Source: Eulemur rufifrons
Lineage: Eukaryota; Chordata; Mammalia; Primates; Lemuridae
Reading direction: 5' to 3'
Assembly (NCBI RefSeq): GCF_041146395.1
Contig: NC_090996.1
Coordinates: 34,434,738 to 34,498,737, forward strand
Length of the DNA stretch: 64,000 nt
The position numbers were made by a program, and so were the translations under genes. Each line of letters begins with the position of its first letter. Position 1 is the first letter of the stretch. This document shows positions 32,510 to 47,149 of the stretch, in pieces. Below the pieces are notes generated by a model. That model did no database searches. It saw only the letters and a program-made list of their open reading frames with translations, and was not told the DNA's origin.

Positions 32510-33155
32510 CCATTTCAAAGGCTTCCAAGATCAAAAGATCCGGAAAAAGTTCCAATACAACAAAAGACCCTGACTACAGTCTGCTGGAAAGGCGTAGGTC
32601 CCCGCAATGAGCTAGAAACTGCATTTGTGGGTGGCAGAGGCACACTGTGCGAGTTCCCAAGCGCTCGTGGGCTGTGGCCGAGCCTGCAGGGAAGGAAGCT
32701 GTAGGAGAGGCCACACGCAGGGCACCACACGGCACTGCCAGACAGGGGACATCATCTCGCTCCTCCCAGCCCAGCAGCCCCTGGGCTCTGTGCAGACACA
32801 CAAGGGAGCCCCGACACCAGCAGAGCAGCAGCCCAGGCACCGCCACAGGACCCCATTATAGCAAACTACTGTTACTTCAAGCCTGTACAATCGGGGGCAT
32901 TTGTTACACAGCAACAACTGACACACTTGGCCAGTGACTGAACCTAGTGGGTTTTGGCTTTTTGACAGAGGGAACAATACTAATGGCTGTGAAATATCTG
33001 ACGTAAAGTACCTGTGAACTCCAGAGTGCCATGCCACACACACCCTGCGTCCCTCAGACAGGCACACTGAAAGAGCTTGTAGCCCAATGAGGGGAACACA
33101 CACTTTAAGTATGAGAGACAGCAGATGAGAATTACACATTTAAAAACATCTGTAA
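32510..33155. other. Intergenic sequence, no gene seen
   Basis: Mixed unique and old repeat-like sequence ('ggcatttgttacacagcaac'). No supported gene. Confidence 0.35.
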
Positions 33156-33157
33156 CA

Positions 33158-33735
<578 letters not shown>

Positions 33736-33736
33736 G

Positions 33737-34059
33737 GGCCGGGCGCGGTGGCTCACGCCTGTAATCCTAGCACTCTGGGAGGCCGAGGCGGGTGGATTGC
33801 TCAAGGTCAGGAGTTCGAGACCAGCCTGAGCGAGACCCCGTCTCTACTAAAAATAGAAAGACATTATATGGACAACTAAAAATCTATATAGAAAAAATTA
33901 GCCGGGCATAGTGGTGCATGCCTGTAGTCCCAGCTACTCGGGAGGCTGAGGCAGTAGGATCGCTTAAGCCGAGGAGTTTGAGGTTGCTGTGAGCTAAGCT
34001 GACGCCACGGCACTCACTCTAGCCTGGGCAACAGAGTGAGACTCTGTCTCAACAACAAC

Positions 34060-34087
<28 letters not shown>
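33737..34087 (+). repeat. Lemur-type Alu with long A tail and target-site duplication
   Basis: Full dimer with an almost uninterrupted A tail of about 37 bases; flanked by 'aaaaatggttacg' on both sides. The pure tail suggests a young copy. Confidence 0.93.
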
Positions 34088-34090
<3 letters not shown>

Positions 34091-34159
34091 TTACGATGGT
34101 AAATTTTGTGTCTATTGTACCACACACCCCCCCCACCTGTCACAAACTGTACTCGGAAA

Positions 34160-34585
34160 CACCCGTTCCCCAAACGTCGTCAGGGAATGAGGTTCCCCTC
34201 ACCATCTTCACTGTCTAGGTGAACAGAGCACGCGTCCTTGATTTAGTCACTCTCTGTTCTATTTGTTTTACTTTATGTTCCTCTTCACTCCTCTTTATCT
34301 GAGAGATGAGGGTCTTGCCCAGTTCCATGGTCCCCCCAAACCCCAGTCTCCAGGGCTCTCTGCCTCCGCTCATTTGTTTCCATTTGGGCCGTCAGGGCAC
34401 TTAGCTCTCCCGCAGCCTAAAACTAACCTAACGAGAAACTCCTTCCCTTGCTCAGCCAACCTGCCACCGGCCCCTGCCCACTCCGCAGGCTCCACCCTCC
34501 TCAGGCCACTGCGCTGCAGGGGCACAGCCTGGCCGTCCCATCAACCACGTGCTCCCTGCAAGCACCTGCTTTGGCCTTCAGGGAA
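34160..34585. other. Intergenic sequence, nothing recognised
   Basis: Unique-looking sequence between L1 remnants; no gene support. Confidence 0.3.
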
Positions 34586-34589
34586 AGAG

Positions 34590-35010
34590 CCCTCCATGTG
34601 GGAAGACCACAAAACGTGGCCTAGTCACACAGTGGAATATCATTCGGTACATAAAAAGGAAGGACGCTCTGACACCTGCGACAACACGGATGAACCCTGA
34701 AAACAAGCTACGTGGAAGAAGCCTGGCACCACAGACCAGGTATCGTGTGACTCCACTTACAGGAAACGTCCACAGTGGCCCATCTGTGGACACAGAAGGT
34801 ACATGAGATCCGCGGTTGTCTGGGGTTGCAGGGACTGGGAGTGCCGGCTGGGGGGCGTGGGGCTCCTCGGTGGGGTAATGAAAATGTTCTAAGATCGATA
34901 GTGGGGATAGTCGCACAACTCTGTGAACATATTGAAGACACTGCACTGTACACTTTACACGGGGAAATTGTACGGTATGTAAACTGCATCTCAGTAAAGT
35001 TGTTAAAAAA
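34590..35010 (+). repeat. L1 3'-end remnant
   Basis: 'cacagtggaatatcattcgg', 'caggtatcgtgtgactccac' and 'ctgcatctcagtaaagttgt' identify a degenerate L1 3' end. Confidence 0.7.
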
Positions 35011-36202
<1,192 letters not shown>

Positions 36203-36254
36203 ACATGAACTCTTTTTCCAGTGGGAAAATATTAAGCCCTCTAAAGATAACCTT

Positions 36255-36586
36255 CGGCCGGGCGAGGTGGCTCACACCTGTAATCCTAGCACTGTGGGAG
36301 GCTGAGGCGGGCGGATTGTTTGAGCTCAGGAGTTCGAGACCAGGCTGAGCAAAAGCGAGACCCCGTCTCTACTAAAAGAAGAAAGAAATTATATGGACAA
36401 ATAAAATATATATAGAAAAATTAGCTGGGCATGGTGGCGCATGCCTGTAGTCCCAGCTACTCGGGAGGCTGAGGCAGGAGGATCGCTTGAGCCCAGGAGT
36501 TTGAGGTTGCTGTGAGCTAGGCCGATGTCACAGCACTCTTGCCCGGGCAACAGAGTGAGACTCTGTCTCAAAAAAAAAAAAAAAAA
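36255..36586 (+). repeat. Lemur-type Alu with target-site duplication
   Basis: Full dimer; flanked by 'aaagataaccttc' at about 36243 and 36585. Present in duplication copy A but absent from the matching site in copy B. Confidence 0.92.
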
Positions 36587-36739
36587 AGATAACCTTCATC
36601 TCCTTGTGTGGCAATTTTTTCCTCTAACTCCAAAACTCTCAGGAAAAAACAGAGATCCCACCACTATGAAACATAATGTCATACAAGACAATGAAGATAA
36701 ATATAAAGTAAAACAAATACAATAGAGAAATGAATAAAC

Positions 36740-37330
36740 CAAAGATACTAAAATCCCTGTCATGGGACTTGCAGAGCCTCAAAGTATCTCCCCCAAAATA
36801 TCTCTTACCTACACAGGGAAAGGGAGCAACTGCACAGAGGAGAAATCCTCCAGACACGGCCTGAGTGATGAAGGTCAACTTCACCAGCAGTAAGACACCA
36901 AAACCATGGACTTCTTGGTAAGACACACTGAGAAGAACCCAACATCACCTCTCATATTCTTGCCACAAATGCCGCACCTGCTCCCCGAAAAGCCCCAACT
37001 GAGGGACGTTCTACTAAACAACGGACCAGGACACTTTGAAAGTGTCAGAGTCACTGAAGACAAGGGAAGACTGAGAAACCGTCACAGGCTGGAGGAGACT
37101 GAGGAGACACAACAACTAAATGCAATACGGGATTGGATCAGATTCTGGAACAGAAAAAAACATCAGGGGAAAAACGGATCGAATTTGAGTAAGGTCAAGA
37201 TTTCAGGGTAATAGTATTACCAGTACATTGATGTTAATTTCCAGGTTTGGATCATTATACAATGTTACGATGTTGACATTCAGGGAAGTGGGGGTGATCA
37301 GCATATGGGAAATCTCTGTACTTATTTTTT
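36740..37330 (+). repeat. L1 3'-end remnant
   Basis: 'gagggacgttctactaaaca', 'gaggagacacaacaactaaa' and 'gattctggaacagaaaaaaa' belong to old L1 3' ends. A similar remnant at 60060-60300 lies in a different order relative to the duplication anchors. Confidence 0.65.
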
Positions 37331-37337
37331 AATCATT

Positions 37338-37463
37338 TTTTTTTTTAGAGGCGGGGTCTCGTAATGTTGCTCAGGCTGGCCTCAAACTCTAAGGCTGAAG
37401 TGATCCTCCTGCCTCAGCCTCCTGGGTATTTGGGACTACAAGTATGTGCCACCATGCTCAGCC
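37338..37463 (-). repeat. FLAM-like Alu monomer (antisense)
   Basis: About 125 bp: T run, 'ggcggggtctcgtaatgttg', ending 'gccaccatgctcagcc'. Confidence 0.65.
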
Positions 37464-37524
37464 TCTAATATTTTTGCAATTTTTTAAAAGTCTAAAATTA
37501 AAGCAAAATGAAAGGTTTTTTGGA

Positions 37525-37990
37525 AATCCAAGTTTCAAATTTATAGATGCAACAGGAGTTGACAGAGAAAAGGAGCAACCCCGAGATCTCCTGGGGAAAA
37601 TGTGAGCAAGAGAGAGGGGAGAAGGGAGAGCACCTCGCCCCTCTGGTCCTCCTGCTTACAAGCCTGGTGCAGAGTGACCTGCCCAGAGCCATGGCTCCCT
37701 GGGACCCGAGTCAGGCACAAAAGATTCCTGTGACGTCAGCCCTTACTTCCATAACCCAGTAACCTCTCTTCCTAATGTCACCATCATCTTCCCTCTGTTG
37801 CTGGGCAGACGAGGCCTCTGGGAACTTGAGCGTGTGGCAGGACTGCACAGCTGGTGGAAACCAGGACTCTCAAACCCAGGCTGGTCCACAGCCTTCCTCT
37901 GCACCTGAGCAGCGGACGCTTACAGTCGGAAATGCCAGTTACAAGGAGAGCCGCTCCACAGAGCCGAGGTTGTGCCCTGAAGCAAGTAAG
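37525..37990. repeat. Segmental duplication anchor (copy A)
   Basis: Aligns with 59245-59665: 'atttatagatgcaacag', 'gagatctcctggg', 'cccctctggtcctc', 'ggactgcacag' and 'ccgctccacagagccgaggt'. Identity is moderate, with small indels throughout, so the duplication is old. A palindromic TGACGTCA at 37731-37738 lies in this copy only. Confidence 0.8.
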
Positions 37991-39120
37991 CAACTGCACT
38001 GATGTGTCCCCACTAACAGCTACTTCGTCATTTATTGCAGTTTTGCATCACGGCAGCCTCCGGCAATGTGGCCAGTGGGAGGCACCACAGGAGACCAGAG
38101 GTGGCAGCCAGCAGGTTCCTGCAGATGCCTGCTGGGCAGGCCCCACCAGCGCTGTCTGTCTCAGGCCCAGCCACCACCCAGCCAGACTCCAGCCCTTCAG
38201 GGTCACCCGGCCTGGCGCCTGCTGCCCTTCAGCCTGGCTGTGGTGGCAGCTGCTAGCCACTGCTAGCTCTGGGTACCTCACCGTTTCCCCATCTGGCCTC
38301 TCAGCTCTTCCACCACTGGGGAGAGCAATTAACTTCTCAGCTGGACTCTTACAGAAACTTCTGTTGACTCCGGACCAATCCATCCTTCAGGAATCTAAAG
38401 AACTGATTTCAACATTTACATTACTAAATGCTAAGGATGTGGCGGTGCTAGCTGAACACTTGGCATGCATTTCACTTTACCTTCCAAATAACCTCAGTTA
38501 GATGCTACGGTTCTTTCATATTACAGAGGAGGAAACTGAGGCTTAGTCTTAGATTCCTGCGATCCAGGGCCAGGCCAGTAAAGACACCATTCAAACATCC
38601 TGCGTCTGCCTTCAGGGCCTCGGCTCTTAAAACCAGCTGAAACGGTTTTTTCAATATTGAGGATTCTGACCCCTTGGTATCAGTGGGTTAAGACTGGTGC
38701 TACTCAGCTGGGGTGATTTTGGCTTTCAGGCACCATTTGGCAATGTCTGCAGTCATTTTGTCTGTCACTACTGGAGGGGTGGAGCAGCACCCCTTGAATC
38801 CAGCAGGCGGAGACCAGGGACGCTGATAGACATCCTACGGGGCACAGGACAGTCCCCCACCCCACCACAGAGAAGGATCTGGTCTGAAATGTCAACAGCA
38901 CCAAGTCTGGGAAACCTTGCTTATGACAAGCATTTAAAAAAATGAAATCAAATACAAAGCATGCATCCCTATAATGAAACTTTAATTGCAATTATTTGTA
39001 TGTGTGATTCGAGTCTATATAAGAATTACCTGGAGCATTTGGTAAAAATGCAGATTCCTGGATTTCACATCCAAAATTCTGGCTGAGGGTCTAGAGAGGG
39101 ATTCAAGAAACTAGATTTTG
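37991..39120. other. Intergenic sequence, no gene seen
   Basis: Unique-looking. A 215-codon plus-strand open frame spans 37854-38501 but has no recognisable domain and partly lies in the duplicated block, whose other copy does not keep the frame. Confidence 0.4.
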
Positions 39121-39476
<356 letters not shown>

Positions 39477-39772
39477 TCTAGATTTTTAACAAATACCCAT
39501 GAGGCTCTGACACCAAACTATGGACTGAACTTTGAGAAACACTAGAGTGGCTGCCCTTGAGAAAGAGGGGCCTGCAGCTACGTGACCAACCTAGGAACAA
39601 TCTGAGCTTTTCTTTGTGCCAGGCCCCACATGAGTGTTTTACATATATTATCTCGTTTAATCTGTAACATCGTACAGGTTTCCTCATTAATGTGTTAAAT
39701 AAAATCATTAATATCTGTTTATTTTATATCAGTGGGAGAGTCATGATTTCACCTTTTTTGAAATTATCCTTG

Positions 39773-40128
39773 GCCGGGCGCGGTGGCTCACGCCTGTAAT
39801 CCTAGCACTCTGGGAGGCCGAGGTGGGCGGATCGTTTGAGCTCAGGAATTCGAGACCAGCCTGAGCAAGAGCGAGACCCCGTCTCTACTAAAAATAGAAA
39901 GAAATGATATGGACAGCTAAAAATATATATAGAGAAAAAATTAGCCGGGCATGGTGGTGCATGCCTGTAGTCCCAGCTACTCGGGAGGCTGAGACAGGAG
40001 GATCCCTTGAGCTCAGGAGTTTGAGGTTGCTGTGAGCTAGGCTGACGCCACGGCACTCACTCTAGCCTGGGCAACAGAGTGAGACTCTGTCTCAAAAAAA
40101 TAAATAAATAAATAAACAAACAAACAAA
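39773..40128 (+). repeat. Lemur-type Alu with target-site duplication
   Basis: Full dimer ending in (aaat)n and (aaac)n; flanked by 'gaaattatccttg' at about 39761 and 40136. Confidence 0.93.
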
Positions 40129-40149
40129 AAAGAAGGAAATTATCCTTGA

Positions 40150-41990
40150 ACAACTTAACAAGTTTCAGGAGTCCTGGGGTGTCGTGTGGACCTCTAGAAG
40201 AGAGGAATTTGCCCAAATTTGTAAATACTACGCCTGAAATCCAGTGGAGAAAGCAGCTTGGGCTTGGCTTCTGTGCCTCCAGATATCAAATAACAGACTT
40301 TAAAAAGCCTAATTTAAAATTCCTTATGAAGACTTCAGGAAAGCAAGCTGAGATAGGCCTATCTAGTGAATTAACGCTGTAGCTGCACCTAAATAATCAG
40401 GCTAAATCTAATGAGAGCAGTCTTATTTTAGGATCTAAAATATCTTTCATAGGTTATGAGACTGAATGGAAATCTGTGCTTCAGTGGAAACTATGCGTTG
40501 TTTAGAACACATCCTTCCTGTTCTCTTGCTTTAGCCTTTCACTGACTTGGAGCTATTTTAGATAAATTACAGATAACTGAGAAAATTATAGGTAACTCAA
40601 AAATTATAGATAACTGAGAAAAATGCAATATAATCCTAGTCTATAGACAAGTAAATAAATGCTCTCTTTTCTATGTAAATACAGACATGTATATAAATCC
40701 CCCCACTGTGGAATAAGCCAGTTTTGCCTCCATTTGTACATTCATTTCAATATTCCTGATGTACAGTCTTCTAGAACCTTCTCTGCATTCTCTTGCAAAC
40801 TGGTCATAACATCTTACTGCCCTAGTCATTGGTCCTAAAATCATTAGATTCCAATCAGCAATTTAAAAAAATTACATAGAAAATATCAATTTGCATTGAA
40901 TGTAACAAAAGTATTAATTATTTTGTGAAACTTTTGTTATTTATTCTAGTTTGATTTAAATCTATTTTTTACTTTGGATGCCCACTGTTTTGGGGTAAAT
41001 ACTTGGGCCCTAATGTGTTTATTTTGTAATATTCAGTTTTCACTCAATAAAGATTTGATAAGTGAAAAGGGCAAAAGGCAGATGTAAGTAGAAAGTTCAA
41101 AAGTCTCAAGGTTTATGGCTCATCAGTCTCTTCTCCTCTTTCCTCTCCCCGCAAACTGAGGATACAGCCAATACCCTGAACTGAATGCGATACTCAGGTG
41201 GCTTGCTTTGAAACTGCTGCCCTGCTGGTGGTCACCAAGGGCTCAGTGTAGACCCAAGACCTACACAGTATTAAGCACCATTAGGTGCCTCTCAGACACC
41301 ACTGGGTCCAAACTCTAATCAGTAAGGTACTGAAAGCCAGGAGGTTGTCTTGGCAGCTGACAGTGCATCAATAGAATTACCTTCACATGTGAGAGAGAGA
41401 ACTACCACCATCATCCACTAACACCTGGGTCTCTGGCGCCGGCTTGCTGGGCAGGAGGGCTGGGGCAAGTCCTGTAACTTCTCTGGGCTGGTTTCACCTG
41501 TAAAATAGAAAAAGTGGCAAATGAGACACAGTGGGTGAAATTCTTTCATAAACTAAACCATTACACAAGAATAAGGAGTTCTTTGTCTAGGTCCTCCTCT
41601 TTAAAAAAGTTCCGGGTTGATCCCAATGGCTACCCCCAGCCCCCACCAATGAGCCATGAGGTTCAGAGGTGTGCTTTGCCTTGTTCACGAACCCCTCTAC
41701 GATCATATGCACAGACTGTGTGTGCATACAGGCATTGCTCCTGGGAGAAGTTAGAGGTCCCCCAAAAGTTTAAGAATTACTATGTGGGGTTTCACAATCT
41801 CAGCACCACTGGCATTTTGGACCAGATAGTCCTTGCTGTGGCTTGCTGTCCTGTTCAATGTAGGATGTTTAGCAGCCTCCATCCCTGTCCTCTACTTGCC
41901 AGATGCCAGTATTATCCCCCTCCAAAGTTGTAACAACCAACATTGCCCGAGGGGCAAAACTGCCCAAGAACAGCTCCAAAGCAACTTAGA
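40150..41990. other. AT-rich intergenic sequence with duplication anchors
   Basis: No gene. 'ttttcactcaataaa' (about 41036) matches 62179, and 'atcaatagaattaccttcac' (about 41368) matches 'atcaacagaattacctccac' near 63967, extending the FLYWCH duplication to the right window edge. Confidence 0.5.
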
Positions 41991-42380
41991 AGGCTGGGCG
42001 AGGTGGCTCACGCCTGTAATCCTAGCACTCTGGGAGGCTCAGGCAGGTGGATCATTTGAGCTCAGGAGTTTGAGACCAGCCTGAGCAAGAGCGAGACCCC
42101 ATCTCTACTAAAAAATAGAAGAAAATTATCTGGACAACTAAAAGTATATAGAAAAAATTAGCTGGGCATGGTGGCGCATGCCTGTAGTCCCAGTTACTCA
42201 GGAGGCTGAAGCAGGAGGATTGCTTGAGCCCAGGAGTTAGAGGTTGCTGTGAGCTAGGCTGACGCCATGACATTCTAGCCCAGGCAACAGAGCAAGACTC
42301 TGTCTCAAAAAAAAAAAAAAAAAAAAAAAGAAAAGAAAAAGAAAACAGAAAAAGAAAAGAAAAAGAAAGAAAGAAAGAGA
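41991..42380 (+). repeat. Lemur-type Alu with GAAA-rich tail
   Basis: Full dimer with a long A run followed by a (gaaa)n-like tail to about 42380. Confidence 0.9.
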
Positions 42381-42384
42381 AAGG

Positions 42385-43300
42385 GAGCTCCCTGCTAACC
42401 GGACCCCCAGCCCCATAGCCTCCCAGCACTCTCAATCAGCGTCTTGGTCATTCTACTCCTCCTGTACCTAGTCCATTGTGTCCTCAACTCTCATTCCCTT
42501 CACACCTGATCATGCCCAGCTTCCATCTCCTTAGGACTTGGGTCTTCACCACGTCTCTTCGGCAAACCACCTCTCACACCAAACATTCATGACGTCTTGC
42601 CGTCTTCAGCAGGAGCCGCTCCAAATCTCCCCAGAGGGTGCCCAGGGGCTTTTCTTGCTAAAGCTTAACTTTCATCACGTCTGTCCTCAATAAAAATCAT
42701 CTCCATCTCCTCAGCTTGCCATTATAAACGCTCCACAATCTAGCCCCAACCTCACGCACTCCTCCACAGCTCAACCAGTAGCATTTAGAAAAGGAACAAG
42801 ATAAACCTGATCCAATCACATGACAACTCTAACTATATCAAGTCCTGAAAATCACACTGGCCCCAGAAAGCAGAAATGCCAAAATAAAAACGTACTCTTT
42901 CTTTGGAATTGAAGTTTGCACGTGTTTATCTGATTACGGGAGCTCCGCATCCTCCAAATGCAAGGAATAAAGGCAATTGAGAGTTCCAAACCAGATCAGA
43001 CCCATTAGGTCCTGACTCAGTGGGTTAGCAACAATCTTTTGGAAAGGAGTGGAACAGAATGGAATACAATTGAATTAGAATAGATCTGGCTGCGTCATGT
43101 GAGCTTAGGGTAAGCATCTCCCTCGAAGCGTGTGGCTCAGTAATCTAGATCTACAGCCACAGGGTATACACGTAAAATATATTTTTCGGTGTAGGCTGAG
43201 TCTATAAAGTTTGAAAGCCATAACTGGCCATCTACAGAACCAGAAGTGGAAGGCGGTGGTGGAAAACCAGCAAAAAGTGCAAGGTCACTGGGACCTCCAG
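42385..43300. other. Intergenic sequence, nothing recognised
   Basis: Mixed-composition sequence leading into the CpG island; no supported gene. Confidence 0.3.
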
Positions 43301-43329
43301 AGCTGCAGAGATGGGATGGAACTGGGGAA

Positions 43330-44110
43330 AGGTCTGGGGGGCGCAGCACGGGGTCGGGCGGACACGGCCAGGAAAGGCGGACGAATGTGGGGCTCCCTGA
43401 TTTGGGGGTGTCAGTCCAGGCAGCGGTGGGTTTCGGGAAGGAGGAGCGAGGGGGGAAGGAGGGGACGGACAAGGAGGCTGCGCGAACGCTGGGACGCAGA
43501 GCCGAGAGACCCCCTCCCCAGCACCAGCAGCCCTTGGGACCTCTGGGAGAGCCGGGCCGGGGGCGCGTCCACGCCGCGGGACCCTCCCCCCGCTGGGGCC
43601 CGTCCTCACCGACGGCAGCGGGGCCCTCCCTCCGGTGACAGCCGCGGCGCGTCCCTGGGCTTCGGCCGCTGTAGCCGCAGGCGTCAACCTGGCGGCCCAA
43701 GCCGCTCCAGCCACCACGACCCGGGCGCCCGCTCCCCGCCCCAACCTGCCCCCTCGGGAGCGAGCCCCGTGCCCGCGCGCGCGCGCGCGACCCCGCAGGG
43801 GAGCTAGACTCTTGGAACGCCCAAGCGGACTCCTTGCGAGCATGCGCAGCAGCAGGGCCGCGCGGCCCATTCCTAGGGTTAATTCCGATCCTCCGGGTCT
43901 TCCCTGCGCGAGGCCGAGCCGATCACCTGGCCAATCGGCGTGAGGGGGCGGGGCCAGGACTCGCGGAAGAGGCGGGGCCAGCCCGGATTGGGCGTTGCGT
44001 CCAGGGACCCGGCGTCCTGCGCACCGGCGGGCTGGGGCGCGGTGCGGGGTTTGGCCCCGGGGTTTGGCCGCAAGCTCACGGAGCGAGATGTTTAGCTGCA
44101 TCCTTAGGCC
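43330..44110. promoter_or_regulatory. CpG island, unassigned promoter
   Basis: Very dense CpG, several GC boxes ('gagggggcggggccaggact', 'gaggcggggccagc'), a CCAAT box ('ggccaatcggcgtg', about 43929) and an NRF1-like 'gcatgcgcagc' (about 43840). A (GC)n tract lies at 43777-43788. It could be the distal FLYWCH1 promoter (minus strand) or a bidirectional start. Overlapping long open frames on both strands reflect composition. Confidence 0.65.
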
Positions 44111-44423
44111 TGTCGCTTTCCTGAATCAGTGGAAGGAAATTTCTTACGCACTTCGTCGGAGCCTTCAGACGACCCTTCCCCAAAGCTGTGCCAATTTGAG
44201 ATTGAGAATAAATAACAATAACGGATTGTAACCTTGATTAAAATAAGAATGCGTGAGTGGATACTGAGGCAAATAAGTGAATGGGGGAGGATGAAAGCTC
44301 TCTCTTGCAGTAGAAAGCCAACAAAAATAATGGAGAAACAATGATGCAGGAAACCAGCAAACAACTAGTAGAGGCAAAAATCCTAAATGGCTGCCGGAAC
44401 TGGACATGAAAGTTTAATAAAAG

Positions 44424-44739
44424 GGCCGCGCGCGGTGGCTCTTGCCTATAATCGCAGCACTTTGGGAGGCTGAGGCGGGAGGATCCCATGAGGCCAGGAG
44501 TTCGAAACCTGCCTGGGCAATACAGCCAGACCCCCGTCTCTACAAAACATAGAAAACAAAAAAAATTAGCTGGGCGCAGTGGGGCGCCTATAGTCCCAAA
44601 TACTCAGGAGGCTGAAGCAGGAGGATCCCTTAAACCCAGGAGTTCGAAGTTGCAGTGAGCTATAATGATGCTATTGTACTCCAGCCTGGGCGACAGAGCG
44701 AGGATTCTGTCTCTAAAAAATAAAAAAAATAAAAAAAGG
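44424..44739 (+). repeat. Old Alu (AluJ-like)
   Basis: Dimer with 'cctgggcaatacagccagac' and 'gctataatgatgctattgta', lacking lemur-specific motifs. Confidence 0.85.
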
Positions 44740-45147
44740 AACAAGTACTTACATAATCCGAAGGTATATCTCCCGGCAAGGTACTTATTAATAACAAAGG
44801 AGAAAATATTAATTTTTACAGTAGAGATGTTTCTCAAAGGGTGGTCTGGGGGTTTCTGGAGGTCCATGAGACTCTCTCGGGGAGTCTGGAAGGTTAAAAC
44901 TATTTTCATAATAATACTAAGATACCATTTGCTTCTTTAATTTTCATTCTCTCCTAAGTGTGTGGTGGAATATTACAAAGGCTACATGATGTCTGATGTT
45001 GTAACAGATTGAATGTAGAAGCAGATATGAGAACCAGTAGTCTTCTATTAGGTTGACATTAAAGATATTTGCAAAAATGTAAAGCTATACCACTGTTTTA
45101 AGTTTCTTTGGAAAAATATTACAATTTTTTAAAAAATATGTTACATT
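44740..45147. other. AT-rich intergenic sequence
   Basis: Includes 'ttctcaaagggtggtctggg', resembling an old MER-type repeat. No gene. Confidence 0.3.
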
Positions 45148-45158
45148 AACACATAAAG

Positions 45159-45706
45159 GGAGCCAGCAATCCCATTACTGGACATCTACCCAAGGAAAAA
45201 AAGACATTCTATAAAAAAGACACTTGCACTCGAATGTTTATAGCAGCACAATTCACGATTGCAAAGATGTGGAAACAACCCAAGTGCCCATTAATACAAG
45301 AGTGGATTAATAAAATGTGGTATATGGATACTATGGAGTTCTACTCAGCCACAAAAAACAATGGTGATCTAGCACCTCTTGTATTATCCTGGATAGAGCT
45401 GGAGCCCATTCTACTAAGTGAAGTATCACAGGAATGGAAAAACAAGCACCACATGTACTCACCATCAAATTGGTATTAACTGGTCAACACTTACGTGCAC
45501 ATACAGTAGTAACATTCATCAGGTGTCGGGCAGATGGGAGGGGGGAGAAGGGGATGGGTGTATTCACACCTAATGGGTGCGGTGTGCACCGTCTGGAGGA
45601 TGGACATGCTTGCAGCTCTGGGGCAAAAAAAAAAAAAAAAATATGTAACCTAAACATTTGTACCCCTGTAATATGCTGAAATAAAAATAATAGTATAAAA
45701 AGAAAA
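45159..45706 (+). repeat. Young 5'-truncated L1 3' end with target-site duplication
   Basis: Contains the end of ORF2 ('tagcagcacaattcacgatt', 'ggatagagctggagcccatt') and the lemur L1 3' UTR ('aatgggtgcggtgtgcaccg', 'taacctaaacatttgtaccc'). Flanked by 'aacacataaag' at 45148-45158 and 45707-45717. Confidence 0.9.
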
Positions 45707-45734
45707 AACACATAAAGTGTTTATCATTGTTACT

Positions 45735-47030
45735 TTTTTGGTAACAGCTTTACTGAAATATAATTCACATACAACTCACCCATTTAAAGTGTACAATTCA
45801 ATGATTTTTAGTATAGTCACAGATTTGTGCAAACATCACCATAGTCAGTATTAGAACCTATCATCACTCCAAAAGGAAACCTTTAGCCATCACCGTCCAA
45901 TTCCCGAATCGCTCCAGCTCTAAGCAATCATTAATCTACTTTCTGTGGGTTGAAAAGGTGTTCTTTGAACCACAGACGTTCTTAATTTGGATGATGTCCA
46001 ATTTATCTGTTTTTTTTTCTTTTGTTGCTTGTGGTTTTGATGGCACATCTAAGAAATCTTTGTCTAAGAAATCACTGCCTGATCCAAGTTCACAAAGATT
46101 TACCCCTACGTCTTCTAAGAGTTGTGTTTTTTGGTTTTTTTTTTTTTGTTCTTTGTGTGTTTGTTTGTTTTGAGACAGAGTCTCACTCTGTTGCCTAGGC
46201 TAGAGTGCCATGGCATCAGCCTAGCTCACAGCAACCTCAGACTCCTGAGCTCAAGCAATCCTCCAGCCTAGGCCTCCCAGAGTGCTGGGATTACAGGCGT
46301 GAGCCACCGCGCCCGGCCTTCTTGTAAGAGTTTTAAACTTTAGCTCTTACATTTAGGATTCTGACCCATTTTGAGTTTATTTTTTATATGTGGTGTAAAG
46401 TAGGTCTCCAACTTTATTCTTTTGCATGTGGATATTTCAATTGTCCCAGTACCACTTGTTGAAAAGACTATTCTTTCCCCTCATCAATTGTCTTGGCATC
46501 TTTGTTGAAAATCAGTTGACCATAAATATGAGGATGCGTTTCTGGACTCTCAGTTCTATTGAATTGATGTGCGTATCTGTATTCTGCCAGCACGACGCTG
46601 TCTTGATTACTGTGGCTTTATAGTAAGTTTTGAAATCAGGGAGTGTGAGTCTTCCAACTTCTGTCTTCTTTTTCGAGATCATTTTGCCTATTCTGAGTCC
46701 CCTGAATTTCCAGTTGCCATCTTTCTTGTCAATCTTTTTGAAAATGAATCTCTAACTTTACATCACTGAGGTTGTATTTGTGTGTCCCTGCTTTTTCACC
46801 TAACTCTATATTGTAACCCCCATATTATAAGCTTATTTTACATATGATTGGCTACATAATTTAGTTTTCTTCCTATTAGACACTTCTTTTCTGAACTTTG
46901 CTAGTATAAACATTGCGGGTGGCTTCATTCCTAACATTTGGGGAATCTGAATGAAGGGTATATGGGAAGCTTTGTACGATTCTTGTAACTTTTCTGTAGG
47001 GGTGAAATTATGTCGAAATAAATGTCAGAC
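45735..47030 (-). repeat. L1 remnant, antisense
   Basis: Antisense L1 3' UTR and ORF2 end ('taacagctttactgaaatat', 'ttttgcatgtggatatttca', 'cttgattactgtggctttat'), interrupted by an Alu monomer at 46133. Confidence 0.78.
46133..46319 (-). repeat. Alu monomer-length copy inside L1
   Basis: About 190 bp antisense: lemur-type 'gctagagtgccatggcatca' joined directly to the far end 'ggcctcccagagtgctggga', so most of one monomer is missing. Confidence 0.75.
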
Positions 47031-47149
47031 CAAAACCAAAAAAATCCATTTAATCTCTTAGTATTATGGGAGGGGAAAGCGTCTTTTCCCTGTTGGCCCG
47101 ACCCTCGCCCATTGGCCCAGCCGTCTCCGTTGGTCCTTCCCTCGCCCAC

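Noticed and set aside
37854..38501. 215-codon plus-strand frame in the upstream duplication block
   Set aside because: No domain, no conservation of the frame in copy B, and weak codon structure.
43232..44101. 289-codon minus-strand open frame in the CpG island
   Set aside because: Arg/Pro/Ala/Gly-rich with competing frames on the other strand, no domain, typical of CpG islands.
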